Below are positions 13,125 through 25,645 of a stretch of 64,000 bases of DNA, piece after piece (positions within the stretch are counted from its first letter, which is position 1; the number at the start of each line of letters is the position of its first letter). Source of the stretch: Rallus limicola. Lineage: Eukaryota > Chordata > Aves > Gruiformes > Rallidae. Made by a program: the position numbers and the translations under genes. Under the pieces are notes generated by a model. It was given only the letters and a program-made list of their open reading frames with translations, was not told where the DNA came from and searched no databases. The stretch covers positions 558,001 to 622,000 of the forward strand of contig JAKCOZ010000032.1 in assembly GCA_022605955.1 (NCBI GenBank). The letters are read 5' to 3'.

Positions 13125-13570
13125 TCACAAAATCGCAGAGCCTTAGGAGATGGAAAGGACGTCAAAAGCTCATCTAGTCCAACCCCCCTGCCAGAGCAGG
13201 ATCACCCAGACTGAATCACACAGGAACGTGTCCAGGTGGGTTTGGATGTCACCAGAGGAGGAGACTCCACAACCCCTCTGGGCAACCTGTCCCAGGGCTC
13301 CATCACACTCACAGTGAAAAAGTTTCTCCTTATGTTCCCATGGAACTTCCTCTGCTCCACCTTGCACCCACCCCTTGTCCTATTGCTGCTGTCACTGAGA
13401 AGACCCTGGCTCTGTCCTCCTGACTCTCACTCTTTACGTATTTATAAACATTAATGAGGTCACCCCTCAGTCTCCTCTTCCCCAAGCTAAAGAATCTCAG
13501 CTCCCTCAGCCTGTCCTCATAAGGAAGGTGTTCCACTCCCTCCCCTATCTTGGTAGTCTTGGTGATTCTG
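13125..13570 (-). mobile_element. CR1 LINE, 5'-truncated, minus strand
   Basis: This is the same CR1 sequence type as the 4.2 kb copy. The left end carries the 3' tail remnant ('cacaaaatcgcagag'), then 'ctagtccaacccccctgcc', and the body runs to about 13570. The minus strand encodes the ORF2 C-terminal fragment '[19 protein letters not shown]' followed by 'DLINVYKYVKSESQED'. The element stops about 300 bp before the internal point reached by the 4.2 kb copy, as expected for variable 5' truncation during target-primed reverse transcription. Confidence 0.92.
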
Positions 13571-16500
13571 TGAAATAGCAAAGTTCAAGGAATTTGTAGT
13601 CTGTCATAACTTAATGCTATAAAATCAATTTCTAACAGAACAACTTTTTTGATGCACACTTTCACCTAAAATTGTGCATTTTGCTAGTCATCTGTGCTCT
13701 GCTTCCTTCAGGAAGAATCCTGTCCCTTCAGCACTACAGGTGCCAGAGTCACCCTTTAACACATCCAGCGTTAATAGAATTGAAATTTCAGCTCAAAGAT
13801 GTCAGATATTCGCTCGTTTCCAATTCAAATGTTACTCTGATGAGGTCAGGGCCTAATTGTACAAGGACACGAAGACCTGCAGAATAATGACAAAAACATG
13901 CTCTGATTTCTTAAGAAAGAATAACAGCGATTAGCATTTTTATCACACTTGGTGTCAGTTTCCCCACACGCTGTACAAAGTGCATCTCTGAACTCTGCCT
14001 CACAACACTTTACCTGTCAGTCCTTGATGTTCGCGGCCCAGCTGCATTACGCACCAACCCCTCATCCTCCTTCAAAGGCTGACAGAGCAGGACAGCACTG
14101 GCAGAGCCAAGCGAACCAGGCCAAGCAATACCATTGTATTTATGAAGCAAGCAAGCCCACCGAGCTCTGAAAGCTCCTGGGCCTATCTGGTGTTCTCCAT
14201 GCCTCCCACAGGAGCAGCCCTTTGGCAGCACCAGAAGGCAGCTAGACGTACGGAACACCCTACCGGTAATCGGCTTTGCACAGCTCATCGTGAGGGAGAA
14301 ACAAAACAGGACAGGGACGCAGGAAAGGAGCCTTGGCTTATCTGTGCTGATTTTGGTGGTGTTCTGACAATTCCACCAATGCCAAGTCTGGGTCAAAATA
14401 GTTTTAAATGGTAGTACAAAGTTAAAAGGCAAATGTGGTGTCTGGCCACACTGAGGGATTAGTTCTGCCAGAACAAAGCCTCCTATTGCTGACTTAATGA
14501 CTTGGCAAAAGCACTGTAAATAAGGGCTAGGCTGAATCTGCCAATTCCCAGCTTGTCAAGCTCCTCAACAGTCAACAAACCACAAAAGTAATTACAGACG
14601 GTTAAAATGCAAAGAGCAGGAGACCATTTTCTAAAAGGCATAATTACTGTGTCCCTAGAGGTGGGGTTTAAGTCTACACCCTGAATTAATTTCCATTCAT
14701 TTCCATCTGAAATTTGTTTGGCTTTCCCAAGATCTAAGTCTGAGGTGTTTCCAATTTATCTGAGACTTCATCACTAAGGAACTTGCAGTACATATTTCAG
14801 TGACAAGTTTAAGTCCTTCATTCCCATGACATTTGGCAACAGCCAGATTTCGGTGAGGCAGGCTTCTAGTCAGCCCCAAATAAAGACCTTGTTTTCAGCA
14901 TCTTAATTTATGGTTTTCAGTATCAATGGGGTTTGCTTTTTTTCTAAAATTCAACTGTTTATTTGCAGAGTGTTGTGGGTTTGAATGGCTGGGTTCTGGT
15001 GGAGAAGGGGGCTGCAGGGGCGGCTTCTGCAGAAGCAGCCAGAAGCTTTCTGCAGGCCCCACAGATGAAACACCTCAAAACTTGCATTGATTACTAAATA
15101 GAAATACAAACTTACTCGGTATGAAACCAAGCTTGAACCCAGCTCCATGTATGTTGTACTAAGAACAGAGGGAAATGAATGAGATGTTACAGCCCTTTCC
15201 CATTTCTCATGTAGTGAAACAAAGCCTTGAGTTTATGGGAGTGAACAAGATATGATAATCAACCAAAATATTAAAAACTAAAGAATGTAAACAACTACCC
15301 TTTTAACCACTGTCTAGAAAGCCAGCAATGGGCAACACTAGCTGCTGTCCAGATTTGCATGCAGCAACATCCTCTCTGTCCTGGCACAAGTCCTGGCTGC
15401 CCTGCAGTACCTGTGCCACTCCACTCAAGCCCCTGAAACCTGCCCTGTGGATGGATGTTCACACACTTTGACTTTAGGCAATCACAGTTTGATACCTCAC
15501 CTCCGAACACAGTGACTGGAGAGGCAGGTTGCTAAAGTGGATTCTCTGTATCAGCCTCCAGAAACCTCATTTTCCTCCAGGGAGCCCCGAATCTTAGGAG
15601 CTATTCTAAGAACATCCTTTATTGTTCTGCTTTTCTGGCTCTTAGGTAGAGCATGTATCATTCTTTCACAGTGCATAATTTATTCTGAGGCATTTTTCAA
15701 GTTAGAGGAGCTACTTTCAGCCTCAGCTGAGCTTCTTGGTAAATTTGCCCTATGCAGAACAGCAAATACAAAGAGGACAAAGCTAAGAAGTGTTCAGCTG
15801 TAACAGTAAAGCACGCTGGGGCTACACAAACCCCTCAGCTTCACTTGAAGAAAGAGAGTTTAAACGGGGGAAGGGGGAGTTCTTCTCTAAATCTGAGAAC
15901 AGATGGTTCCTAAGTTAACTGTACTTTCATCTATGATTTTCCCAAGGCCACAAAGGATGCCAGAAAGATGCTGATCTCTAGAAGTCCAGGACAGTTCTGC
16001 CATTCATTCGTATGACCATGCTGAACAGGGTAACAACCACAGCAATGCTCTTTTCACCTCTGTACACCGGGAATGCACGCATCACACACCGAATGCAGGG
16101 GCTTGTAAGTCATCTATAGAAATAACAAGGAATCACACTGCCAGCACCACATACATTCACAGAGAAAACTGCTTTGGGTCCAGGCAACCCCACAGACCAT
16201 AACCAAGGCTGGCAGTGTTATGACACTCAGAAGTAACTGCTGCTTCTCTAAGACCTGTTCTTTCCACACGTTTTCAAGACACAACCAGAAATCAAAAATT
16301 TTCAGTTGCTGTTTAAGTCCTTGAGGTTAAATCTTGCTACTGTGTATTTGCATAGTCCACAAAAAGGCTCTGTTAAAGCTAAATAGACCTGTGCCAGCTG
16401 ACACTGTCATGCATCCTCACCGCAGAAACACCAAGCATCTTTTTGAGAATCCTGTGTTTTGCATAACAATTATAAAGGACATTACTATGTAAGTTCCTAG

Positions 16501-17668
16501 GGTAGTCTTTCGGTTATCTAGCCTTATTTTCTGCAAAGAATATACAGGTTAATAGGACCTTTTATAGCATTTACTCTTAAAATGCCTCCAAACTATGCTG
16601 GGATTACAGACTTTGAAGTCTGGAGAGGTAGATTAAACAATTCCTATTAGAATGACCTGCAAAATACAGGGCATGCCCATATATATCCTAGAAATGCTCA
16701 TTCAAGTGAGTTTCAGCCTTTTTTCCCCCTCTCTGCTGATTTGCAGACCCTTAAGCATTTCCTTTTGGATCCCCCAGTGTCAGCATAGTGTTAATATCCT
16801 TGCCTTTCTTAATTACCTTTCTCAGATCTCTTAGAAGCAGCTAATAGAACTCCAGGGATACATAGAGCATAATCTGAAAAGGATGAGTTAATAACCTTGT
16901 AAGGATAGACCCTTAAGTGACTGCCCTTCAAAAAAAGGACGTACTTTAATAACATTGGATACAGTATATACCAGTTGCCCATTCTTCTATCCCCAGTAAC
17001 AGAAATAACGACCGCAATTTCCATAATCCTTTAAAAACACATTTACTCAAACTGCCACAAAACCTGCTCAAAGCATGTTGGGGGAGTCAGGGTCAGCAGA
17101 ACAGTGAATCCCAGGCTCAGTAATTACACACTACTCTGGTATGCGAAATATAGTTGATGGTAACATTGATTTTTATATGACTTCCTCCACAAGGAGCGTT
17201 ACAAAGTGCTTTACGCAGAGCCAATCATTGGTAGACCAGGCACCCGGGGAAAGCACTGGATGAAACCTTGTTTCTAAAGGATAGCAAGGCAGATTTTAGT
17301 ACCACAAGTTTTAATGGCAATGCACACTAGAGAGAAATAGCACTTAGAAAGATGTACTAATGATACTGTCTTTTCAATAAAGACATCAGAGCAATTATTT
17401 CTATGGCATTTTTGATCCCGGACTCTGAAGGTGAAATTTTCTGTTCTGGAGCTGATGCACAGGTTTTTATATGAGGATCTCATTAGCCTGAGCTCAAACC
17501 TCTCAGTGGCACACATGCTCTTCATAGACACTGCGTAGAGGTAAACTTGAGGAGATGAAGTTTATGGAAAAACAACAAGTACAAAATCAACTCATCCACT
17601 CCGGTTTTTTTTATCTGAAATCTCACTTGATGACTCACAACTGTTCTCACACCCAAAGCTACACTCAC
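13571..17668. other. Unique DNA, no gene supported
   Basis: This stretch is mostly mixed-composition unique sequence. The segment 14010-14430 is GC-richer than its surroundings and holds a 140-codon minus-strand frame with no recognisable domain. A short AT-rich island at about 14480-14700 looks like a possible conserved noncoding block ('gtaattacagac', 'gcataattactg'). No transposon was recognised. Confidence 0.5.
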
Positions 17669-17785
17669 CTGGAAAGTCGAGGGAAGGATGTCACAGGCAA
17701 AAACAACTCTAGTTTGTAAAATGAAGTTTGGACTTGGCCACCGGGCAGAATCCAGGGCAGATGTCTACAGCATTGGGACATCAAC
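17669..17785 (-). other. Candidate exon, minus strand (117 bp)
   Basis: On the minus strand a good acceptor (pyrimidine-rich 'attttattttctcacag') precedes 117 bp that end 'gactttccag' before 'gtgagtgt', a strong donor. One of the three frames is open across the whole interval, with an ATG near its start; the other frames contain stops. The peptide is not recognised. If spliced to the 11489-11585 interval the frame meets a stop after about 16 codons, so a noncoding transcript or a 5' untranslated exon is more likely than a coding exon. Chance occurrence remains likely. Confidence 0.22.
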
Positions 17786-17803
17786 CTGTGAGAAAATAAA
17801 ATT

Positions 17804-17830
17804 TAAAAGTAATAAAATAAAATAAAATTC
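17804..17830. repeat. AATAA-type simple repeat
   Basis: Short run of 'aataaaataaaataaaatt' type sequence (pentamer AAAAT). Confidence 0.6.
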
Positions 17831-18539
17831 AAGACCACTCCTCAAGAGCGTGCAGACAAATAGATTTTCAGGTGTTATTCCTCAACACGGAGTGCCCAGT
17901 TCTCAAGTTAACGGCCTGGTTGTGACTTCAGCACCTCAGCAGGTAGGAAAAACAGTATTTGTGTTCTTGTTTAGTCCTGCTTGTGGGGGCTGAAATCTTT
18001 TGGGTATAATCTGCAGCTGAAAAAGTGTGCTTAAACTATATACAGAAATGCCATTCATGCTTCAGAGGGTTTTCAAAAAGGTATTTAAAGATTTCTGTGA
18101 ACAATTTGCAAAGTGAAAAATTCCAAACCTGTTTGAAAAGTTCTTTGACTCAGGCACCAGCTCTATTTCTGCATTAAGTTTTCATCCCTCCATACAGAGA
18201 GATAGAGCAGATGGCCAGTGCAGGCGGTTTTCAGTAGAGGTGCCTCAGTCACAGGGTTATCTGAGAAGCATGTGCCCTCCCCTGCTTCACAGAAACCTCT
18301 GAAGCAGGGAACATGACAAGTACTAGCTGGTCAGCAACAAACCATGTATAGGATGCACAGATTTCTGCCTGAAGGACCACAGTGTTGTGTGTGATGTGAT
18401 ACCTCGGGAGAAGTAACTTACTTCTGGGAAGGGAGTGAGGAAGAGGAAAAGAAGAACAGGAAGGCTTCCCAAGGCTGCAGACCCAGCTCCCTGACTTTGT
18501 TAGCAAGATAAAAGCTAAAGCTCACCAAAAGGACCTGCA

Positions 18540-18833
18540 ATGGAGTAAATGAAGGAAATGGCCATCAAATGTCTTTGAAGCCCACCAGAGATTGGTGGGG
18601 TGGGGTAGATGAGTGAGTGATAATGAGCTCTCCTAATGGAAAAATTGACCATTCCTTGGAAACCCTACGAATATGCATATATCATGAATATGCATATATG
18701 TCTTGTGTCATTGACTCTTTGCAGCTTGCATGTTTGGAGGAGCATCCCCTGTGTGCCCAGCACTGCAAGAAAGAATGACTGCTTCCTAGTCACCAAGATG
18801 ATTGAGTTTTGATCTCGGCTTTTCATGGCAACA
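18540..18833 (+). mobile_element. LTR-like remnant (endogenous retrovirus), plus strand
   Basis: The segment resembles the U3-R-U5 part of an avian endogenous retrovirus LTR. It has a 'gaatatgcatatat' unit repeated at 18669 and 18686, an R-like segment ending 'gcactgcaagaaagaatga' where the poly(A) signal appears mutated, and a U5-like segment 'ctgcttcctagtcaccaag' ending near 'ggcaaca'. The U5 part matches the remnant at 29.4 kb at roughly four bases in five over about 58 bases, by eye. No viral coding sequence lies beside it. Its left boundary is a guess. Confidence 0.45.
18669..18699. repeat. Two copies of a 14-bp palindrome-containing unit
   Basis: 'gaatatgcatatat' occurs at 18669-18682 and 18686-18699, period 17. 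Each copy holds the self-complementary core 'atatgcatat'. It lies inside the LTR-like remnant, where it may be part of the old U3. Confidence 0.75.
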
Positions 18834-19934
18834 TTTCCTAAGCCCAAAGATCAGGATCACTTAATTATTTCACATAAAAGAGGAGGAAGAAACACAGACA
18901 ATATAGGAGCTCATTAAATAATGCTGTTACTTGGCAAAAGCCATCTGCCCACCTGCCACTGAGATGCCTGCTGAAGGGTAAGGCAGAAACTGCATGCCCA
19001 CTGCTGGATGTAAACAACAGGAGGAGGAGGTTCAGGTTCAGTTCTCTATGGAATAAATTCAGAGTATTTAAGCTTTCAGTACGTACTTTCAAACTACTCA
19101 CTGGCCCCTTCCCACCACAGCAGAGACTGTGTGGCAGGAATAGTGTGGTTTGTGATATATTTCATCACCAAAAAACGACTACCACCAAGGGTTCTCCCTC
19201 TTTAAGCCAGCACAATGGTTTCCCTCTTCAGCTATGATTATGCAGTTGATACAGCTAAAGCTATGCTAGCACAGACGGTGAGAGCAAGAGATGAGGTGGA
19301 AGCACTTTCACAGTGACTTTCAGCATGCATCTGTGATATTGCACCAGGTGTAGCTGAACAGGGGAATAATTTTGGAAAGCTGCCAGCCTAGGCAAGCCTA
19401 TAATGAAGGGATGCTCACTGTAGAGGTCTCATCACACAAGAGTCAGTTTGTCATGAGTTGGCTGCCATCACTGTCATGGTGACAGACAGGAACACAAGGG
19501 ACCTCGGTTGAAACTGGTTTCCCTTGCACTGAAGAATACTAGGCAGAGCAAATAAATATGAACCATCCTCTGCTCAGGAGTACCTGCCTTCTACTATGGA
19601 CTCTCAGCAATAATGCTTTTCAAAGACATTCATGATTGTTACACTCACCCTTTTCTTCCTGTCCATCAATACACACTTCTGTTAAGCTAAAATAAATAAG
19701 TGGAAAAGGGAGAATAAAAAACTGGAAGGGGAAATTTTAACCTTGAAAGCTGAGCCATTTCTCCCAAAAATGAGAGTTACCATTCAGAATAGCAAATGTG
19801 TCTGAACACCACACCCAAGCAGCATGCACATGCCATTTTGTGAACGGCTCAGAAAAACATGCCTAAAGCTTCAGCTCCATAAACAGAGACTGATATTTAG
19901 GAAAAAAAAATAATAGGAAGAGTCATCTAAGGAG

Positions 19935-19998
19935 TATTTCCCAGCTGGAAGGGAACTAGATGATCTTCAAGGTCCCTTCCAACCTAAACCATTCTGAG
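19935..19998 (+). mobile_element. CR1 LINE 3'-end fragment, plus strand
   Basis: A short fragment with the canonical CR1 3' terminal segment in plus orientation: 'actagatgatcttcaaggt', then 'cccttccaacctaaaccattctg'-type sequence. Only about 60 bp remain, so it is either a severely truncated insertion or an eroded one. Confidence 0.8.
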
Positions 19999-21736
19999 GG
20001 AAGTACTTCCAATGGTATCTCTATCACTGGCTATTCACACACCTGTAAAAGACCGGTGTTCACAGCCCATCTGTGAAAACCCAAACACCGTTTGTTCTGT
20101 GCTCCACATCACATTAGAGAGCTTCTACAGCTAAAAAAATCTTCTACTTTTGCCTTTTCAATTTTTCAATTGGCTGAATCCTGACTTCCCGAGTACCACT
20201 TCTCTCTGCAAGCTTAACTTGGTATAATGCAGCTGGAAATAGCACAGAATGCTTCAAGCTGCCTGGCTCCAAAGGAGCAGAAGAAACTTGGTCTTGGAGG
20301 TGGGAATGGAGGCCAAACCAAGTGCCCTGTATTAACACATTCCGCCTTATTCAAAAATCCTGTGTGGCAGCTCAAGGTTTTGACAACACAGCTGCATTTA
20401 CATCTCCTTACAAGGAGAGTTCCCATCAGCTCCAACCTGGCATTATGCCTGGCTGATAATTTGTTACTTATTACAGTCTAGAAGCACTTTTTAAATCGCA
20501 ACAGTTCCTCTTTCACCTTATCTTTCCCCTCTACCCTGGACATGCCAACTAGCTGATGTGCCTAAGTGGAGATGCGCACGCTGCTCAGCTGCAGGGCTGC
20601 CTCCCCATGCTGCCAAAAAGAAACAGCACAGTTTATTCCAAACAGGGACCCAAGATAGATGCTCTAAATTGTACTCTGAAGCAGCCTCTCTCCCCACCCA
20701 CTACAGAGCGAGCCAAATACATACAGTGAATAATGAAGGAACAAAGGCATAAAGAAGGGCTCCATTCAAGAATTAATGTGCTTATTTTACCTCAGCAAGC
20801 CCTATTTACAGCCTGAATTATCTCCTTTAACACTGAAACAACAGAGGGAGAACATCGTCCCTGCTTTCTTCCTGGTAAGCAGACAGGTGCATGCTGCTTG
20901 TCATAAGAAAGAATGAGTCTCCTAATAGGATAATATAGTTTGGATTATATTAGTTGTGGAAAAATTGAGACAAGAAAGCCTCAAGGGCATAATTATCAGG
21001 AGACACAAGGCTGGTTACTACAAAGTGCTGAGCATCTGCAGTTCCTGGGAAGTCATCTGGGTGTTACATCTGCTTTACAATATGACCCCTACCGTCCTTT
21101 CAAAAACAATGAACGGAAGGTAGGTTTTTCTACAGCTAGCACAGCAGACAAAGTTTCCTTCACTGAGAACTTTTATAACATCCATTTTAAAATAAGCAGT
21201 TGATAATTCTAGCCATTTGAACCTCAATGAGCACACGGAACAATGGTGCAATTATTTATAATCCATATATAGAACACAGAACTTGTATAGTGCTTCAGGA
21301 ACATGCACTACAAGGCAACAGTATTATAGAGACAGTTATTGAATGAAGACTGATTCGCTTGACCAACATCACAGAAAGCAAATTAGGGCTAATCAAAGAA
21401 AATTTAAAAACTTCCTGTTTTTTCTTAAATTGGAGATCGGAGGAAAAGTGATTTTATGACTCCAGGTTTTCATAGTGGATCTGTGGGACCAGGACACTCT
21501 GTACAGTTTAGCAGGACCAGGGCTCTATTCTGACGGTGGCACATGCTTGCACCTTTGGGGTAAACAAAGCATCATGCAGTACCAGCTGCACCTACCACTG
21601 TGCTTGGAAACTTGTGATGCTACCCTATAGTGAAAATAAAAGTTTTGCCATGTAAAGGAGAAAATAAAATCATGGAGATTGAGAGCCTTCTTGAAAAAAC
21701 TTCGCACCTGCACCAAGGGAACATCTCTGCTGATAT
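19999..21736. other. Unique DNA, no gene supported
   Basis: No coding gene is recognised. The AT-rich block at about 20765-20945 ('gcctgaattatctcc', 'cctaataggataatatag') has conserved-element-like texture. The remaining open frames overlap each other and show no domain. Confidence 0.5.
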
Positions 21737-21781
21737 CATAGAATTGACTGGGTTGGAAGAGACCCTTTAGATCATCGAAGT
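21737..21781 (-). mobile_element. Very short CR1 3'-end fragment, minus strand
   Basis: About 45 bp of CR1 3' terminus ('catagaattgactgggttgg' followed by 'aagagaccctttagatcatcga'), cut off immediately afterwards. It sits 91 bp to the left of a second, longer CR1 3' end of the same sequence type and orientation. Confidence 0.75.
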
Positions 21782-21827
21782 ATGACAGAGTAACTGAGAG
21801 AAACTTGGGAGTCAGGTGCATTTCTTG

Positions 21828-22028
21828 TCATAGAATCAGTCACCTGGGTTGGAAGAGACCCTTTAGATCGTCGAGCCCAACCACAGCCTAACCCTGCCCA
21901 GCCCACCTCTAGATCATGTCCTTAAGCACTTCATCCACACGCCTTTACAATCCCTCCAGGGATGGTGACTCCACCACCTCCCCGGGCAGGCTGTTACAAA
22001 GCCTGACAGCCCTTTCAGTTGACAACCC
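21828..22028 (-). mobile_element. CR1 LINE fragment, minus strand (distinct subfamily)
   Basis: This is a minus-strand CR1 3' region with the sequence type 'gagaccctttagatcgtcga', 'cccaaccacagcctaaccc' and 'catgtccttaagcac', clearly different from the 4.2/13.1 kb copies. It is followed by the 'ccagggatggtgactccacc' block and is lost at about 22028. It is too degraded to encode protein. Confidence 0.88.
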
Positions 22029-23221
22029 TTTCATCCCAGAGAGGAGTGCAGAGCACACAGGATGAAGGGCAAAAGGCAGAAGTTCTAGAAAAAAGTCCAT
22101 CAATGATACTTTAAGCAAGTCAAACTGTGAACCCAGAAATGAATAAATTATAACATCATCAAAGACTGCACTCATATAGGTGACAGGCTGCTAAATTAAT
22201 ATTTATTTTATGTTGGGGGAGCTCATTACCTACAGAAATGTTTATGTGCTCTCTAGCAAGAAAATGCACTTTCTTTCTTTAAATGGCTGTTAGCACCATT
22301 TCTATTGATGGGGGAAAACACAGAACTGCACCAAACTGCCAAAATCGCAACATAACACTTCAAGGTGTCTGTCAGCTAATGCTAATCTATAATTGAACAC
22401 TAACATAGGTACTTATGAAATCCATTAATCTATACAGATTGTTCCTTCAGGATCAGTGCTTCAGGTTACTTTACATAAGGAAAGGCATTCAAGGTCTAGG
22501 GCACTGTTAAAAACCCCACAGATCCAAACAAAATTCAGGAATACTAGGTGTTTCTAGAAATGCATCTGACAACTAGGATGCCTGGTAACTTCAAAAGAAA
22601 TGGATTCACTGAAGATGTCCACCATAGAAAATGGCTACAAAGACCCAAAAGGACTTGACTGATTCTCAAAACCAGTCAAATTTTGTTCAAAATATGATCC
22701 AAAGCTTAACTCTCACCATTTCTTCATACAGATGGCCCTTCTGTTTGACTGTGAAACAAATTTGGCAAGGAAAGGAAATATATTAAACCTCAATATATGC
22801 TTTACAAGTTTTTAATGTTATTTGCTATCTGGCTCTACTTACCAAAATGAAGCTGTAGAGTAATGAAATTGAGACAAACCCAAAAAATTCACAACTGAAA
22901 ACAAACCAAAGGAAAATCTTGTATCTCCAATAAAGAGGTATTACTTTAACTTCCTCTGAGTGAAAATGCTTTGCTCTGAAGACCTACAACTCCCACCTGC
23001 TTTTCAAACACAACCCTCAGCGAGCCCTGATGATAAGCAGAATGTCAGAATGGGTTCGGCATATGCCTCAACAACAAGCAGAGGGGAACAGGGCACCAGC
23101 GGTACAAGATGGAACAGGTAAACATGCAACACAGTAGCAGTCCTCATATTTCTTGAAAAACACATTTCTTTGCAATGCTACACTGCAAGCTAATTGTCAT
23201 CTTTCCCAAAGACTCCTAATT
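22029..23221. other. Unique DNA
   Basis: No gene, RNA or recognised repeat. It is AT-rich in 22380-22960. Confidence 0.6.
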
Positions 23222-23526
23222 ACAGAATCACAGAATCATGGAATGGCATGGGTTGGAAGGGACCCCAAGGATCACAGAGCTCCAATCCCCCTGCCACAGG
23301 CAGGGCCACCAACCTCAGGCCAGATCTACACAAGGTTGCCCAGGGCCCCATATAACCTGGCCTTGAACACCCCCAGGGATGGGACATCCACCACCTCTCT
23401 GGGCAGCCTGTTCCAGCACCTCACTACTCTCTCTGTGAAAAACTTCCCCCTAATATCTAATCTGAACCTTCCTTCCTTTAGCTTTACGTAAGTACAAGTT
23501 TCCTCCACTGCTCCCAGGTCTTCCTA
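23222..23526 (-). mobile_element. CR1 LINE 3' fragment, minus strand
   Basis: The CR1 3' end is at the left with tail repeats ('cagaatcacagaatcatgg'), then 'gggttggaagggaccccaag' and 'ccccctgccacaggcaggg'. The minus strand between 23508 and 23326 still translates as the ORF2 C-terminus ('[20 protein letters not shown]'). It shares its sequence type with the copies at 34.7 and 53.6 kb. It is truncated at about 23526. Confidence 0.93.
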
Positions 23527-25645
23527 TAGATGTTCACACATAGGGTACTCTGACTTGCACTTCTCTCTTTCGTAAGGAGTCCAAGATAAAGAGTCTTCTG
23601 AAATCTTTTCACTGCCAGAAGAGATTGACCAGTGAGAGCACAAGCTTAACGACAGACCAAAGGACGAAAAACCTTGTCTGAGGACACAGAATCGTGTGTG
23701 TGTGTGTGACAGCAATCCAACAGAGATTTTATTAATGCAATGGCAACACACAGATTCATTGCTGTGCAGCCGATAACAGAAAGTTCTCCAATCTGCGGAC
23801 ACACACTGTATTTGAGAAGAATCTTTCCTAATACATCAGTCTGTGATCGCTGTGGACTGTGGGTTGCTTGTTATGATGGATGGTTCAGGCTCACTAAGAT
23901 AAACACTCTGGGTGGGCGACCCTACTTGGAGATGATTATCTAAACAACTATCTCAAGTCATATGTCTACTGTCACAGAAAAAAAAAAACTAGAATAGATA
24001 GGTTTCTGCTGCTTCTCCTGGACTGAGACTTCAAGAAAACTTCATGAAAACAGTTTTCCAGTACAAGAAAGAGGATGATACCAAATCGCTCCCTGCCTCA
24101 CACATCTGCTGAGAACTTGGGGATAGGGACTGACAGAAACTGACAGAGTTTATTTCCCTTATTGGCATAAACAGAATATAAGGGAAGCTAGACCATGCTT
24201 ATAACCCCTTGACTACCGGCTCCAGGAGCATGCTCAGAATTGGCACTTTGAGCCGAAGAAAACTCACATTCTGAGTACACTCTGAAAAATGAAACTGATG
24301 TGCTTTAGCCTCAGAAAATAAAATACCGCACAGTCTGCAGGACAAGGCTGAAGTATATCAGCAGCACACCTCCTGCCCCTTTTAACAACTCTTAATTCTT
24401 AAGCCTTTTTAAGATTTGAAAACCTAACTTCTTATCCTCTGCTTTATCTGAAGGGGGCACACCATCTCAGGAGACCTATACATACTGCTACATACATCCC
24501 ACCAGCAGAGTATCTGCAGAAAAACGTTAGGAATGCTAGTGTGCATGTGATCTTTCCTCCTCTCCTGCTTTGCAGTGTTTTCAGAAACAGACTATATCTG
24601 AATTTCATTTCCTACTTCCACTGGTCTCCTTGGTACTCGGAGAGCCAAAGTCACTACTGAAGTCTTGGCAGAGACCAAGCTTTAAGGTGGAATAATTAAT
24701 CAGTAATGCGACCCATTAGAATTGCAGATAAACCGCTTAAGTGTTGGATGCATTTATGCAAGTTGTATACAAGAACTTCTTGGCATTGATTTATCCTTCA
24801 GCCACCAGTTCAGCCCTCTGGAACAGGACACAGACTTTCACAAAGCTTCCATCCTCCTGTTCAGCATCACAACAGCCAGGGGGAAGAGTAAATGCCACTT
24901 TTAAGACATTTTTCCTTACCCCGAGAGGGAAAGGAACATGGATTATTAGTATGGGGAATTTTTACCGGTAACTTTCATTTCATTTCTTGACTTCACAAAA
25001 GCATTAATTCATTGGGTTGTTTGACATCAAAACCACTGATAAAAGGGTATCACCCTTTAGTGCTCTATAAAGTGCTGTCTGCCGCCCTCCAAAGGCATTG
25101 TTCCAAATTAAAAGATGATTAGACTCTCTAAGGTGACCTTGTGAAGCAGCAGTAATGTGTTTACTTTCTCTGCCTTACAAATCAACCTTGCTCAATTCAG
25201 AAGTAAAGAAAAGATGGTTTTCCTAATTGCCAGCCCTGAAAACTCAAAAAACCTCACTTTTTGGAGACTCCAACTGAGTCTTCCAGGCTTGTGCATCAGC
25301 AGCAACAATAAAGATGGGGAAACAGTTAACGATTCTCAATGAAGACAGCGAATAGGTAATGATTCTGGGAGCTACCTGTAAGAAGAATAGGCTCCAGCTC
25401 AACATCCACAGCTGGGCTGAATCTGTGAGCCTGACAAATAAAAAGCAGGAAAAGTTCATTTTTGTCATGAGAAGAATCAGGCATAATTCACAACACACAG
25501 ATACTTCAGAGCTGCTCTGCAAGGAACTGACTTATCTGCAGCTTAATTCCATACAGCAAAAGGCTTTTTTCCTGAAACTACACCGGTTAACAGGAGATAC
25601 ATGTTGGCATGGGCAGCAACTCAAGAAATCCTCCCTGGGCCTTGA
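23527..25645. other. Unique DNA, no gene supported
   Basis: It contains a (GT) microsatellite at 23694-23708. Two AT-rich blocks look like possible conserved noncoding sequence: 24680-24765 ('ggaataattaatcagtaat') and 24990-25160 ('gacatcaaaaccactgataa'). No coding exon was recognised. Confidence 0.5.
23694..23708. repeat. (GT)7 microsatellite
   Basis: Uninterrupted GT dinucleotide run of about 15 bases. Confidence 0.9.

Noticed and set aside
14010..14432. 140-codon minus-strand open frame in a GC-richer patch
   Set aside because: Low stop density follows from composition; opposite strand is also open (14142-14414); no domain recognised.
19649..19678. 30-bp minus-strand microexon-like interval between 'tagcttaacag' and 'gtgagtgt'
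   Set aside because: Splice signals are good but so short an interval cannot be separated from chance without transcript data.
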